A DNA stretch of 64,000 nt from the NCBI GenBank assembly GCA_003116875.1, contig BCKT01000002.1:372001-436000 (forward strand). The letters are read 5' to 3'. Origin of the DNA: Takashimella koratensis (Eukaryota; Basidiomycota; Tremellomycetes; Trichosporonales; Tetragoniomycetaceae). The position numbers were made by a program, and so were the translations under genes. The notes under the pieces were generated by a model. That model was not told where the DNA came from. It was given only the letters and a program-made list of their open reading frames with translations, and ran no database searches. This document shows, one piece after another, positions 23,598 through 34,622 of the stretch. Every line of letters starts with the position of its first letter. The first letter of the stretch is position 1.

Positions 23598-25300
23598 ATG
23601 AACCACCACCACGCGCACTTGATGTCCCTCGTGGGCAAGATGATCCCGCCTCTCTCCGGGAAACTGCACAAGGGCCAAGCAGGTATATCTTGTACCCTCT
23701 GTCCCTCTCTCTCAAGTCTATGAACGTAGTACGTGCTGACTTGAGTCAGGTCGGATCGGTGTCCTCGGTGGTTCAGGAGAGTACGTCTAAGCCTTCTCCT
23801 TCTCCTTCTCCTTCTCCTTATTCTTCTTCTTCTTATTCTTCTCTTCTTCTTCTTCTTCTTCTTCTTCTTCTTCCTCCGCTATATCGACATTCCCAGCTCC
23901 GTCACGCCCCGTTGAAGCTCACAGACGACAGTTACTCGGGCGCACCGTACTTTGCATCCATGGGAGCTATGCGATTCGGCGCCGACCTCGCACACGTCAT
24001 ATGTGAGCCTGAAGCAGGAGCAGTCATCAAGACCTAGTATGTCACGCGTCCTTTCTCCCCTTTTCGAGGGTTTGTCCCTCCTCTTGAGGGTTTGTCTACC
24101 TTGGCGGCTCGTAGGTGTGACTGCTGACGATTTGGGAACTTTGGGATTGATCGTCTAGTTCGCCGGATTTGATCGTCCATGGGGTGTTTAGGGATGGTCG
24201 AAGTACCGATGAAGTTCGAGAAGAACTCAAAGGGATCATGCAACGTCTCGTGAGTCCCTTACAAGCCCCATGATCCACCTATCTACCTCCCACTGCTGCT
24301 CACCGTATTCTTGGGGTTCAAGTTGCTAATCCGACTTTATGACAGCACGTCATGATTGTAGGACCGGGACTTGGCCGTTCAGAGAAGATGCAGACTGCCG
24401 CTCGGGTCGCGCTGGAGCTCGCAAGGGATATGGACCAGATGGGTGTCGTCATTGACGCCGACGGTCTGTTTCTTGTACAGGTGGGTGGTGACAATGAAGA
24501 TGACGAAGAGGGTCACGAATATGAGAGGTACGAGCTGACTTGGACGTGGTGGGACAGAATGATCCAAAGGTCGTGTTAGATTGGCCCGGAGTTCCGAGGG
24601 TTATCTTGACGCCAAACGTGATGGAGTTCAGACGACTTTGTGAAGCTCTCGTGCGTCCTCGCCCATCCTGATCCTCTTCCTCTTCCTCCTCCTCCGCTGG
24701 GTTTAGGACAAACGCTGAGTGTCGTGTAGAAAATCGATACCTCAGGTCCACCGGAATCACTCTGCCCCGAACTCGCTCGGCGGTTGCAGAACGTAACGAT
24801 TATCCAGAAGGGATCTACCGATATCATTTCCAACGGTTTGGCCGTCCCGTCTGCTCTCTTCCCGAGTGGAGGAGAAGGGAGCGCGGGTGGGAAAGTCGAG
24901 GTGTTGAAGAGTGAGGCTAGAGGAGGGTTGAAACGTGTCGGAGGGCAGGGTGATATCTTAAGTGGGAGCGTGGGTGTGTTGCTCGCTTGGGGTTCAGAGT
25001 GGGTTCGAGGGACATACAAGTGAGTCGCATCATGGAACGAGAAAAGGAACCTGAAACGATACTGATTACGACGACGATAGGAACGTCGGCCACCCACCGC
25101 CAGAGAAAGAGATTGCAGACAACATCCCACTCTTGGCAGCGTACGGAGCGTCCACGTTCAACCGAACCGTCTCGAGGAGAGGGTGGGAAGCAAAGGGCAG
25201 GGCAATGGTTACTCATGATTTGGTGGATTTGGTAGGACCGGTTTATGAGGAGTTGTTTGGCAGGTATCAAGAAGACCAAGAAGATAAAGGCAAGTTGTAA
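23598..25300 (+). CDS. ATP/ADP-dependent (S)-NAD(P)H-hydrate dehydratase
   Basis: This repair enzyme converts damaged hydrated NAD(P)H back to NAD(P)H. Eight exons read in frame: 23598-23682, 23750-23780, 23932-24036, 24159-24249, 24346-24480, 24558-24650, 24730-25019 and 25081-25300, about 349 residues. Family motifs are present: [15 protein letters not shown] near the N-terminus, [21 protein letters not shown], a KGSTDII segment and the catalytic GGQGDILSG. Length fits the family. No presequence is obvious from the chosen ATG, although the gene's second intron holds a long (TTC)n tract. The gene converges with the Hub1-like gene, leaving only 125 bases between their stop codons. Confidence 0.93.
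23793..23876 (+). repeat. (TTC)n microsatellite within an intron
   Basis: An interrupted run of TTC/CTC triplets fills most of the second intron of the NAD(P)HX dehydratase gene, forming a very long pyrimidine tract before the acceptor at 23931. Confidence 0.9.
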
Positions 25301-25425
25301 ACCCAATATCAAGTTATCCGGGGTTAGGAAGACTCGAGGGATGAAGGGTATAGTGTGCGCGAGATGGTATCGAATCGTATTGTTGATGCATCTGCTCATG
25401 TAATGATACGAGCAAAGTCATGGTC

Positions 25426-26551
25426 TTAGTACATCTCGAGAGACTGGGTAAGTCAGCTCCAATCCAGAGAGTTTTCGAACGACGAGCTGGTCTGAACCTT
25501 GACGTGGGACTCACCATGCCATCGTGGATCTCGTAGTCTTGCAGCGTGACGTGATCCTTGAACGCGGTGTACCTGTCGTATGATCAGCTGCAACCCAACG
25601 CCAGCGATGCCGAGGGACTGGAAAAGGCATGCTCAACGCAGGTGGGACGCGGAGTAGGATCCAGGAGACAAGGCGTTCAAAACCCAGACGTACCACTTCT
25701 TCAGTTGGATCTTAGCAGCCGTCGTACCCGTCTGCGCAGCGATGAGGCGTTTCAAGTCGCCCACCGTATCAGTCGGGAGACACTTGACCTTGACTGTGGT
25801 TTGTCAGCTCTTTATTCGACTCAGTAAAGCAAGGCTTGGAAGCTGAAATCAATGGTAGGACTTTTGAATGTACCTTTTCGCCCCATACGGTCGTTTGCGA
25901 TGACTTCGATGAACCGACCCGGTCGACTGGAAGGTATCAGCACTACATTCACCGTAGTCGAAAAGCGAAAAGTCCCAAGACTTACCTTGCTGGCGGTGCA
26001 CTCGACGTCGATGGCGGTGGCCTCGCTGGCGGTTCCGCCCCTCTTGGCGGATACCCACCTGCTCCTCCAGCCCCTCCTGATCCACCCGCCCCTCCTGACC
26101 CTTTCGACCCCAACCTATCCAACGGATCCACAGTCCTCTTCAGACTCCCCACGCTCCCTGCATTCCCTTGCACAGGTACGTTCCCCATCGTATTCCTAAC
26201 ACCTTGCTCTCTCGACCCTCCAAATCGTTTCGGGACCTCGCCCTGTTCCCGACGCTGCATCCGTTCCTTGGCGGTCTCAGGCTCGTCGGAGAGTACATCA
26301 CGGCGGTAATCGCCCCCGCCCGATGAGGATTTCTTGTAGAAAGAGAGCTCTTTCACTCGTCGAGATGAGTAGGAGGAGGAAGAGGAGGTGGAGTTGCGAG
26401 GTGGGGATCGGGATCGGGAACGAGCTCGGTCAGAGCGAGGTCGAGAGGCGTCGGATCGGTCTCGGTCGCGGCGAGGGGAAGGCGAACGGCGACGGTAGCC
26501 ACGGTCACGGTCGTGGTCACGGTCGCGGTCGGGTGATGGGGAGCGGGGCAT
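25426..26551 (-). CDS. hub1: Hub1/UBL5 ubiquitin-like protein fused to an RS-rich N-terminal domain
   Basis: Hub1/UBL5 is a ubiquitin-like modulator of the spliceosome, normally 73 residues on its own. Five exons join in frame: 26551-25986, 25926-25874, 25793-25694, 25572-25515 and 25443-25426, about 264 residues. Residues 194-264 match Hub1 along its length ([13 protein letters not shown] ... IAAQTGT ... LKKWYTAFKDH ... DYEIHDGM). Residues 1-190 are an RS/RD dipeptide-rich, then Gly-rich segment that resembles spliceosomal RS domains. The usual initiator Met of Hub1 is replaced by Phe194, and no Met lies just before it, so the ubiquitin fold seems to be made only as part of the longer protein. 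The C-terminus ends in a single Tyr rather than the usual Tyr-Tyr-X. That the two halves form one protein is read from splice sites and phase; no transcript data are available. Confidence 0.82.
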
Positions 26552-26736
26552 GTTGGTGGGTTAAAGTGATGAGATGGGTGATGTGATGAAGGGGAAAAAA
26601 GATGGAAATTGGTCGCAGGTTTAAATGAGCCGAGCATTCACAGATTGGGTGGCGCATAATCAACGCAGTATCCTCGAGGCAAAGACCAAACTTTGTAAAT
26701 GCATACAAATCATTGCTAGCTATGTCTAACACCTGC

Positions 26737-28762
26737 TCATGGTGCCTCTTGTGCCGCCTCAGCCAGCTTGGCCTTCACCCTCTCCTTCTCCTCTTTCTCC
26801 TTTTCCCTCTCTAACCGCTTCGCCTCCCCTTTGGCCTTGGCCTCGGCGATCCTATCCTCCTTACTGATGGCACCCATCACGCTCCTGTGTCCTTATCAGC
26901 TTTGCTCGAGCTTGACAGAGCTGTATACTCTTGAGATCCGCAAGGATCTAAGCAGCCAAGCAACCACTCACCGTCGGTGTATCTTCGACTTGAGATGCTC
27001 CGCCCAGTCCTTGACGCCCACGGAGAACGGTCTACCAGGGGTAGAACAGTCTTCGCATACCCGACGCAAGTTGAGAACTTGGCGCTCAGCGGTATCGGGG
27101 ACGTTTGTGTCTTCCTCGTCTAGCATCGATAGGAGGTTGGCTGCATCTTGGTGTCCAACAGTTCGGGGGTCGGGACACTCGCTGCCTTCCAAGAACGCTA
27201 GAGTGAAGGAAACTCAGTTAGCAGAGAAGCAAGAAGCATTGACAAGCCAAGAAGTAATCGCAACTCACCACGCAACACGTCTCTTGCGATAGGCTCCCCT
27301 GCCTCACCACCAGGAACGACATACACCTCAACGTCCCCTCCCAGCGCCTTTGCCTCGCGGACGGCAGGAAGCAGCTGTTTCCTAATCCATCTCAGCTGGG
27401 ACTTGGCGTACTGATGCGTTGACAGTTTAGTCCTGTCCAGCATGGCCGGGAAGAGCGGGTCGGACGCGGGATCGGCTTGAGGGAGTGACAGCGCTGCAAA
27501 CTCTTTGTACCCTGATAATCGTTAATAATGTCCTAGTATACACTAAGAGGGAGAGGGTAGGAGATGAACGCACCAATGGATTGGAAGATGCCCTCGGTGT
27601 GATCGACCGCATCCGAGCTACCATACATCTTCTCTGCGATACCCCGCAGCTCTGCAATCTCACGCAACAGTCCACTCTGCAATATGTCAGACAAACACTC
27701 TTCCTACTCAATCCAACGATCCCAGCGCCAGTGCCTCGGACTCGGACTCACCTCGACCATCCGATCCACTCTTCGATCCAGCCTCGACCTCAAGTTTCCC
27801 AGCGGCTCGTATACCCAAAACACGAGCGTCTTGAACCTCGCTCTTCGTTTATTATCTTTCCCTTCCACCCCGCCGTCTTCTTCCTCCTTCACTTCACCAC
27901 CCCGCGCGCACTCACGCTCCCACCACCTCTCTAGCCCGCGGCGGACTTTGCGCCCGTCACGCCAGTGCCAGCGCCCGGCTTCGAGTGGGTCCACGGCCTC
28001 GAGGAGTTTCCAGATCGCGAGCAGCTGCGCGTCGTCTTCAGCAACAGGGCGGGGACGGTTACTCGGGCCCGCGATAGGCGATGCATCTTCTTGGCCAGCT
28101 TGAATGACATCTTTCGGCCAGACGGGGCAAGGAGTCCAGAACGTGTCTAACAGCGCATCCAACTCCGGGTCGAGGGAGACAGGAGGTTTTGGACCAGGCG
28201 GCGTCCATCGGATCGCAAGTGGGTCCGGCTTCGTCTCTGCCTTTGCCGCTTCCTCTTCACGGTCTGTGCGCGCAAACGACAACTCGCCAGGAGGGAAGAG
28301 AAAATGCTGGATAAAGTAATGTGTACCTCCACATATGATCGGCAACTCTTCCCTCGGCATCGATGCGACCTGGGTACCGAGTCAGCTATCTCTTTCCATT
28401 CCTCTCAGCTGGACCAGATGTACCTTTTTATCTGCTTCGCTACACCACCTTCCCAGCTCCCAACTCCCTCCCTGACCAGGCTGGACCACGTTCAGACCCC
28501 AATGCTCTACCCCGCCCATCTCCTCCAGAGTCACTTTGTTCGTGATCACGTCTAAACCCTTGTATAGCTGCATCGAGTCGGCGGAGAGCACGAGACTGCG
28601 ATGGTAATTTGATGGTCCGGGAGTGGATTGAAGGGATTGGGCGAGGGAGACGGCGAGTTGAGACTTGCCGACGCCAGTGGTCCCGATGACAGCGACGATG
28701 GGGCGCGTCGAGCTGGAGCTGGAGCTGGAGCTGGAAGGCTTAGCTTGGTCGGACGATGTCAT
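26737..28762 (-). CDS. mod5: tRNA dimethylallyltransferase (isopentenyltransferase)
   Basis: The enzyme adds an isopentenyl group to A37 of certain tRNAs, with cytosolic, nuclear and mitochondrial pools in fungi. Six exons read in frame: 28762-28424, 28369-27752, 27676-27574, 27511-27269, 27197-26972 and 26884-26737, about 558 residues. The P-loop GTTGVGKS is at residues 27-34, followed by the substrate-binding DSMQLYKGLDV and GGTHYFIQ. A C2H2 finger of the eukaryotic type lies near the C-terminus (C482, C485, H502, H508). The tail is a Lys/Glu-rich helix. A nine-serine run near the N-terminus precedes the catalytic domain. It is head-to-tail with the Hub1-like gene, 185 bases apart. Confidence 0.93.
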
Positions 28763-29407
28763 TGCTAGCGAGCGAAGGTGGGGGAAAGGGGAGAAGAGCG
28801 AGGGAGGAGAGTGAATAAGGGATCGAGGGAAAGGAACGCGAGACCAGCCGCGGTATGCCCGCGAGAGTGAGCTGGAGATGGCCTGTATGGCGGCGGAGTG
28901 GTCGACGAGCTAGTTGAAGGATGAAGATGGATATGACGAGTCGGATCCCAAAAATTGAACTTTTTTTTGTTTGGTCCATGTGGAGGCCCCGTTCTGGCTT
29001 GACCTTTTTTTTGCTCGGCTTTACCGACACCACCGTGGCAATTCCTCGTTAGTTAGCGCGGTCTCGTGAGACCCCGATACAACAGAGCTGAAAGGACGTC
29101 TATCTCCGCTGAGCGGAGCCAAATTTTGTACAAACGAGACTCACGAGCTCGGCTCCCACCCTCTTCTACGCCCCCAAAATGCGCTTGTGTAATGAAAGCA
29201 ACAGTGGGCTGGGCGGAAGTTTTGATACCCGACAATCTCCCACGGCGTCATGAAAGGAGCAATGTGAACAACGGTCAGTCATGCCTCTCAAGGTGGTCTG
29301 AGGAGGGGTGGTACACTTGGGTATAAATACGTTACTCCAATTCAAATTCAGAGCTAAAGTACACCAGAGACATAGTCCCACCTGACTTGAACATTACCTC
29401 AATCGCG
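28763..29407. other. Intergenic region
   Basis: It contains the promoter of the tRNA isopentenyltransferase gene on the left and of the ORF at 29408 on the right. No gene seen. Confidence 0.4.
29321..29330 (+). promoter_or_regulatory. TATA box upstream of the ORF at 29408
   Basis: GTATAAATAC stands about 80 bases before the ATG at 29408, in the right orientation and at a plausible distance for a TATA element. It supports transcription of this otherwise unrecognised ORF. Confidence 0.55.
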
Positions 29408-30017
29408 ATGAGCGCCAATACATACTATACAACTGAGGATGTGCAAGCTTTCTGCTCGGCGGGTTCAGCTTTCATGGGATCAGCGTCCGAAGATTTCTCT
29501 GCAGTGACAAAGACTCTGCAACAAGGACCTGGCCGCATGAAGCTCCTTGCATACACGCTGTGGGACGAGACGGCTACCCAGCATCGGGAGGTTCTGGCCG
29601 ACTCCAAACTTTCAGAGAATCCTTGGGAAAGCGTCACCGAATTTTTTGAAAACACCAACCAGATCCAAGGAGCTCTGATCAAGTTTTTTTTTGACCTTGA
29701 ACGATGATGAAAAAGATGAACAGAAAGCATTCTCACACTTTGATTGTGACAATCCGGTGATCTTAAGGCAAGGTACCCTGATCAGATCAGCCTCTGAAAG
29801 GCTTAAAGAACTCTGGGAAACAGCGCAAGACTCGATCACGACTGGCTCGATCACTTGTAAGGATTGCGAAGGCCCTGTGGACCCTGAGACGATTCTGTGG
29901 TGGGCGGGCAAAGGGGCAATCACTGAAGCCAGAGACGAGCTCGTCGGTCGTCGTTCCGTTCCCTTTTCGTCAAACCCAAGTTGCAAAGACTGCAAGACGA
30001 ATGTCGACTTCGAATGA
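29408..30017 (+). pseudogene. Unrecognised ORF broken by a frameshift at a T9 run
   Basis: An ATG at 29408 opens a 99-codon frame that stops at 29707. Just before the stop, a run of nine T at 29684-29692 allows the next frame to continue with equally protein-like sequence to a TGA at 30017. Reading the second part directly, it holds two CKDC motifs 39 residues apart, a possible metal site. One fewer T would join both parts into a protein of about 202 residues. This may be a true lesion, a sequencing error in the homopolymer, or programmed slippage; I cannot tell. The family is not recognised. No introns are needed. Confidence 0.5.
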
Positions 30018-31030
30018 GCGGGGCCGTTCTGTAGGGCATGCCCTTCATCTCTCCTGTCGCTAGCATACCTGGTCTTCAAATATCAATGCATCTGGCTACC
30101 CATGATCAGCCTCACATGTGACCTTTAACCATGAAAGTTAGGACATCGCTCATTTTTGATGAGTGATTCACAAGTCACAACAAGCAATTGGACCGTCCCT
30201 ACTTGGGTCATCGCGCTGAGCCTGTTGAAAGGTCGCCGCCATTTTCAAGTTCATTCTCTGCGCTCAAAAGATGTCTCGGGTTTAGTTATTGCCCTTTCCT
30301 GTCCGTTGGGGTCTTGACATAGGCAGCTCTAGATGACTCGTACATGGCGGATATCCTTTCATCCGGCAAGCAGCTTAGTCATCAGAGGTGGATTTCACTC
30401 ATTCCGAATATGGCCGTGTGTCATGGCCGCCGTTGACATACTAACGGGCAATTCGGCGAAACAGCCAAAGTCCCGGCGAAGCTGCCGAAGACGGCCATGC
30501 GGTGATCGTTCACCCTGTGATTTGCACTCATGCAGACCTTTTTTCTCGCTGCACTGCTGGGGCAGAAAGAGAGAGGGTGAACGGTTTCGCCATTTGGGGT
30601 ACATTCGACTAGGGCTGAGTGCGCACAGCCTGCCCCTGGTGAAAGGAGGGGAGGTTGGCCGGAATGACATGCTCTTAAAAATGCTCTTGGCCGTGCGACG
30701 ATCTTACCCAAAACACTTCAAAATAGCGAGGGGGCAGACAGGAGGTCTACAAAGGGCGAGGAAGGCATTTTCAGCTTTGCTTTGGGAACAAGGGATTGTC
30801 ATTCGAAAGAGAGGTGGAAAATGGGGAAGGGCTAAACGAAAGACGTCCATAAAATAACGACATCCCCCCCGCTTTATCTTTTCTCTCTCCATCCCCCCCC
30901 CTCTCTCTCTCTCGCAGCCTTTCGAACGCTCACACGTATCCGATACTTGACTTTCCGAGCCCCCATACCGCCTGCTCCCTCTTTGCCAACCGTTTCCACA
31001 GCCGCGTCTCCTTCGACACCTCGAGACAAG
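30018..31030. other. Gene-poor stretch
   Basis: A 174-codon ORF begins at the ATG at 30333, but it lacks recognisable features and its composition looks random. C and CT runs occur at 30866-30915 before the next gene. Confidence 0.4.
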
Positions 31031-31522
31031 ATGCCTCCGCAGGCGGACGAAGAAACGACACTTGCGGCTGCCAACAGCCTGCCCGAGTCCCTCGACATCA
31101 ATTGGGATGAGGTGCAGACTGAGGAGCGTGACGGCAAAACCGTCTACAAATTCATTTCTCACCAGGACACCTATCGACACCTTGTCGCGATGTGCAACAA
31201 GAAGGAGGTGTGGAAGAACTTCCTCGACGACGACGCCTCAGCTAAGGCGCAAACCCTCTTTTCGCATCTGCAGGAGCTTTCCGCTGGTGAACCAGCCACA
31301 AACACAGAGACTCTACGCAAGACCGTCGACGATCTACGCACGCTCCGCTCCGGCGCGAATTCCCTGTCGTACAACATCGCCTGGTCGCTTTACGATGCTT
31401 CTGAATACCTGAAGGACGGGGAGGTGACTCTCGACGACCCAGACGAGGCAAGGAGTGATCGTGTACAGAAGATGCTGTGGCACGCGTGGAGGAAGGGAAG
31501 GGGTCTCAATTTCCGTCGTTGA
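31031..31522 (+). CDS. Unrecognised 163-residue acidic protein
   Basis: A single-exon ORF from ATG 31031 to the TGA at 31520-31522. The product is acidic and helix-forming, with no signal peptide, membrane segment or cysteine cluster. The sequence is well-formed (regular Leu spacing, balanced codons) and the gene is preceded by a pyrimidine-rich leader at 30866-30960, typical of fungal promoters. I do not recognise it. A weak resemblance to the protein at 33266 in length and in the order of segments (a YKF segment, then repeated Leu/Ala helices) might reflect common ancestry but could be chance. Confidence 0.55.
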   Translation: MPPQADEETTLAAANSLPESLDINWDEVQTEERDGKTVYKFISHQDTYRHLVAMCNKKEVWKNFLDDDASAKAQTLFSHLQELSAGEPATNTETLRKTVDDLRTLRSGANSLSYNIAWSLYDASEYLKDGEVTLDDPDEARSDRVQKMLWHAWRKGRGLNFRR

Positions 31523-33265
31523 AACATTGACGATGGTGCGATGACCAGCGGGGACGAAGCGGAGGAGAGAGCAGATGCCTGGAGCGAGTTTCAAAGCCTC
31601 TGAAGTTCCAAGGGTATCGTAGTTCCCCACCCTGGCTGATATTATGTTCAACACGTATTCAGCTTGAGCTATGGTACCCCCTTTCGTACTCCATACAGCA
31701 CCATATCGAACAACAAAATTTCTGTACAGAGTTTCTTAGTTTGATACGGAGAGGATGGAATCAATCTGTCAGAATTCGAAGCAAAATACAGCCAAAGTCT
31801 TGGGGTGGACCTCATTCGGCGTTGAGTTGACACGTGGCGGATTAACATGATGCTCATGGTGAAATAGCTGGGGACTCGATCAGCAATATGCATGGGTAAA
31901 AAAACGCCTATCTACTGCAGATAGTGGTGACCGACGAGAGGCTGCCTTTTGTACAAGAACCCCAAACTTGCCGCAATGCTTTTCTCGACAGGCCTTTACT
32001 CGCGTCAACGTCATGGGCCGGTTTTAGAGGTTTGAAGGTCTGCACACGCAGACTCGAGAGCATCAAAGGATTTTTAACAGTCTGTCACGCAAGTCGAGAA
32101 CATCAAGGGAGTGACCAGGTAGCCACGCCTGATCGACCATAACAATAAGCACAGGGGGTATGGGTGAAGTCTGCTCGGGGGGACACAGGACCATGTTGCC
32201 ACAAAGCGCCATTCAACTCTTTGGCCGACTTGAGCTCGTCTTTGCTTTGCAGTCAAAGTCATTGTCCGTCCGCAGAACCGAACACGACATGTATGGCCAG
32301 GACGGGTCTTTGAAAAAGGATGTAATGCGGCTTGGGTGTGGCATGTGGAGCAACAAAGGATTATCAAGCTAGCATTGGCACCCCTGTAAATAACAATAAG
32401 CCAAGAGCTGCAGCGAGAGGGGGTTTTCTTCCCCCACTCCCTCCGTTTTCTACCTTCTCTTCATTCGCCGCTTTATGACCAACCAATCGAGCAGACGACC
32501 AACCGCCAGTCTTGGCCATCCCCTCACCCATGTCACTGTTCTGTACCCAGATGCTACCTTTTTTATCAATTGACATTTCACCACCTTCAGTTCTCCCGCG
32601 TGGTCTACTGCCACAAGACCATTTTTTGGTTTTAGACACAGGGGCTTCTGGTAGATAGGGAGAGATTGAATGCTGGTTTCATTGTTCTCGTCCATTCTCT
32701 CGTCGACCGAGCAGAGCTTTGGCAATTATGATAGCACAAGTGCACAGAATCACGAGAAATGAACTGCTCTGAGGCAACGAGGGAGCGGAGAAAGGCGCTA
32801 AAGAATGGGAGGAAGCACACGCACAGTGGCAGCTAAACGAGAAGAGGCAGACCAAAGCCGAGGCAAGTAGCTTTGCGAGAGACCCATGACCGAAGTGATA
32901 TTCAGTTCTAAATCTCTATAGTGCATGTACACTTCGGCCGACAAGACCCAGTCATGACTTTGTAATCGACATCATTAGCGGGAGACGCCGGCGATTTATC
33001 CGCCCAGCTAAGTCCATAAAGGATGGACTTGGGTTTTTGGCGCGTTTGAGGGGAACAAGGGATTGAACAAGTCTCTCAGTCTCTCTGAGAGCGCTGACAA
33101 GTATCGGATAAGCAGAGGGATCGAGTGAGAGGGGGAGAGTTCTTCCCTCCCCCCCCTCTTTTTTTCACCCTCGGGTACTTCACCACTGTACAGTCAACTA
33201 TCAGACCAGCCAACCGATCAATCAACTACCTCACTTCACGTCCGAACCAACCAACGCTTTCACCC
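31523..33265. other. Long stretch without a recognised gene
   Basis: Only short ORFs on both strands, none convincing. The right end should hold the promoter of the ORF at 33266, including an inverted repeat at 33010-33030. Confidence 0.4.
33010..33030. repeat. Perfect 8-base inverted repeat around a TATA-like core
   Basis: AAGTCCAT and its exact complement ATGGACTT flank a 5-base spacer; the centre reads CATAAAGGA. It lies about 240 bases upstream of the ATG at 33266 and might be a protein-binding site or a small hairpin. Confidence 0.6.
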
Positions 33266-33799
33266 ATGGCAGAGGATCTTCCCAGACAGCAAACCCAGAC
33301 CAATGAGCTATCGGTCCCGATTGAACAACAAATCGCGACCGAGTGGAACTTCGCCTTCGACCCCAATCCCAACATGTTGTCGGTGGACTACAAGTTCTCC
33401 GACAATCGCCTCGATGCCTTGCGAAAGTTGGTGACCACAGCTCTTCTCTTGAGTGGTCTTTCGAGCTCGAACACCGTGGATATCTGTTCCGAGTACGCAG
33501 GGTCTTTGTTGGCGCTTTCACGGGCGTGTGCTGTGGACAATGCGACCGAAGCGAGCGTTCAAGAGGCATACGAGGCGGCCAGAATGACGAGCGCCATCAC
33601 CCACGCTCCTGAGTTCAACGACATCATGAATTTGGTCGACATCATGTGTGACAAAGAGAGCAGACTCGACTCGACTCGGACGGGGCCTGCCAGGTCAACT
33701 ATGGTCGGCAAAATCGTTTCAACGACTCTGCGTCAAACCGACACTGGCCTTTCGCTGATTCACAGGCTCCAAACTCCATCTCGATCGAATCACGGTTGA
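33266..33799 (+). CDS. Unrecognised 177-residue protein
   Basis: A single-exon ORF from ATG 33266 to a TGA ending at 33799. The protein is mixed, with predicted helices rich in Leu, Ala and Ser (a stretch VTTALLLSGLSSS around residue 60) and no clear membrane segment or motif. The context is good: a CT-rich leader at 33140-33180 and a long upstream gap. The family is unknown to me. It shares length, intronless structure and a similar segment order with the neighbour at 31031, so the two may be old duplicates; this is weak. Confidence 0.55.
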   Translation: MAEDLPRQQTQTNELSVPIEQQIATEWNFAFDPNPNMLSVDYKFSDNRLDALRKLVTTALLLSGLSSSNTVDICSEYAGSLLALSRACAVDNATEASVQEAYEAARMTSAITHAPEFNDIMNLVDIMCDKESRLDSTRTGPARSTMVGKIVSTTLRQTDTGLSLIHRLQTPSRSNHG

Positions 33800-34622
33800 A
33801 GCGTGTCTTACGCCTTTCCATGGACGGTACGATCAACAATCCCGCTCGGCATTTTTTTCGCCTTCGGCCGTCTGCTTGGCTGCGCCACGTTCTGTCTCCG
33901 TACCAACACTTCGATTTCTACCGCAGTCCAATTTCCGTACTCAGATGCAACATTGCTCTCCAGTTGAACCCATCCTCATCCATCCTGACCAAGTCTATAA
34001 AGGACCACTGTGCATTCTACACTTGGGGACTTTTGTAGAGAGTGACAGATTAAGGATTGGTACGGTCCCTATGAACTGGGCTGGTAAGGGACTTTTGCTA
34101 TCAAGGCAGGAGTGTACGGTGCGCAACATTTTAGTGTAAAGCTACGACGGGAGTGGGAGTCGATGAGACGAAGAAGACGAGGGAGGGAGGAGGAACGAAC
34201 ACATGCAAAGTGGAACGCAACAAGGAAAGGGGAGAGCGGGACTGTGAACGGAGCATGTGACTTGAGGAGAATGGGAAGACTACTACTGGCAGTGAATCGG
34301 TGTAAGAATGGGGAGTGTCCGTGTGTGGTACATTATAGATTTGGCAAAGGGGAACGAAAGTGGCTGAAACGTGGTCATGGCGGTAACAGGAACGAAACTG
34401 GAAAGTAGAGTCTAACAAGGAAATGAAGGAACTGTATCGTATCAAGTGCGTGAGAGTGGGTTGTACGTGAAAGAGAAACAGGGCGTGAGCTTCTTGAAAG
34501 CGTAACAAATGTTCGTAAATCTCGTCTTGTCGAAAGGGTCGTGGAGTCGTGGCTTGAGGTCTTCGTGTGTGGTGAGAACAGGCACGTTTCGATCATTGTA
34601 GGCAGCGGACACCGTGAGGTCT
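33800..34622. other. Intergenic region
   Basis: No coding sequence is supported. A TATA-like CTATAAAGGA occurs at about 33993-34002 without a convincing ORF behind it. Confidence 0.35.

Noticed and set aside
29041..29120. Possible tRNA-like palindrome near 29060
   Set aside because: A short inverted repeat (GGTCTCGTGAGACC) only; no cloverleaf or T-loop sequence.
30333..30857. 174-codon plus-strand ORF with a real ATG
   Set aside because: Random-looking residue order, no motif and no promoter signal. Left as an unlikely gene.
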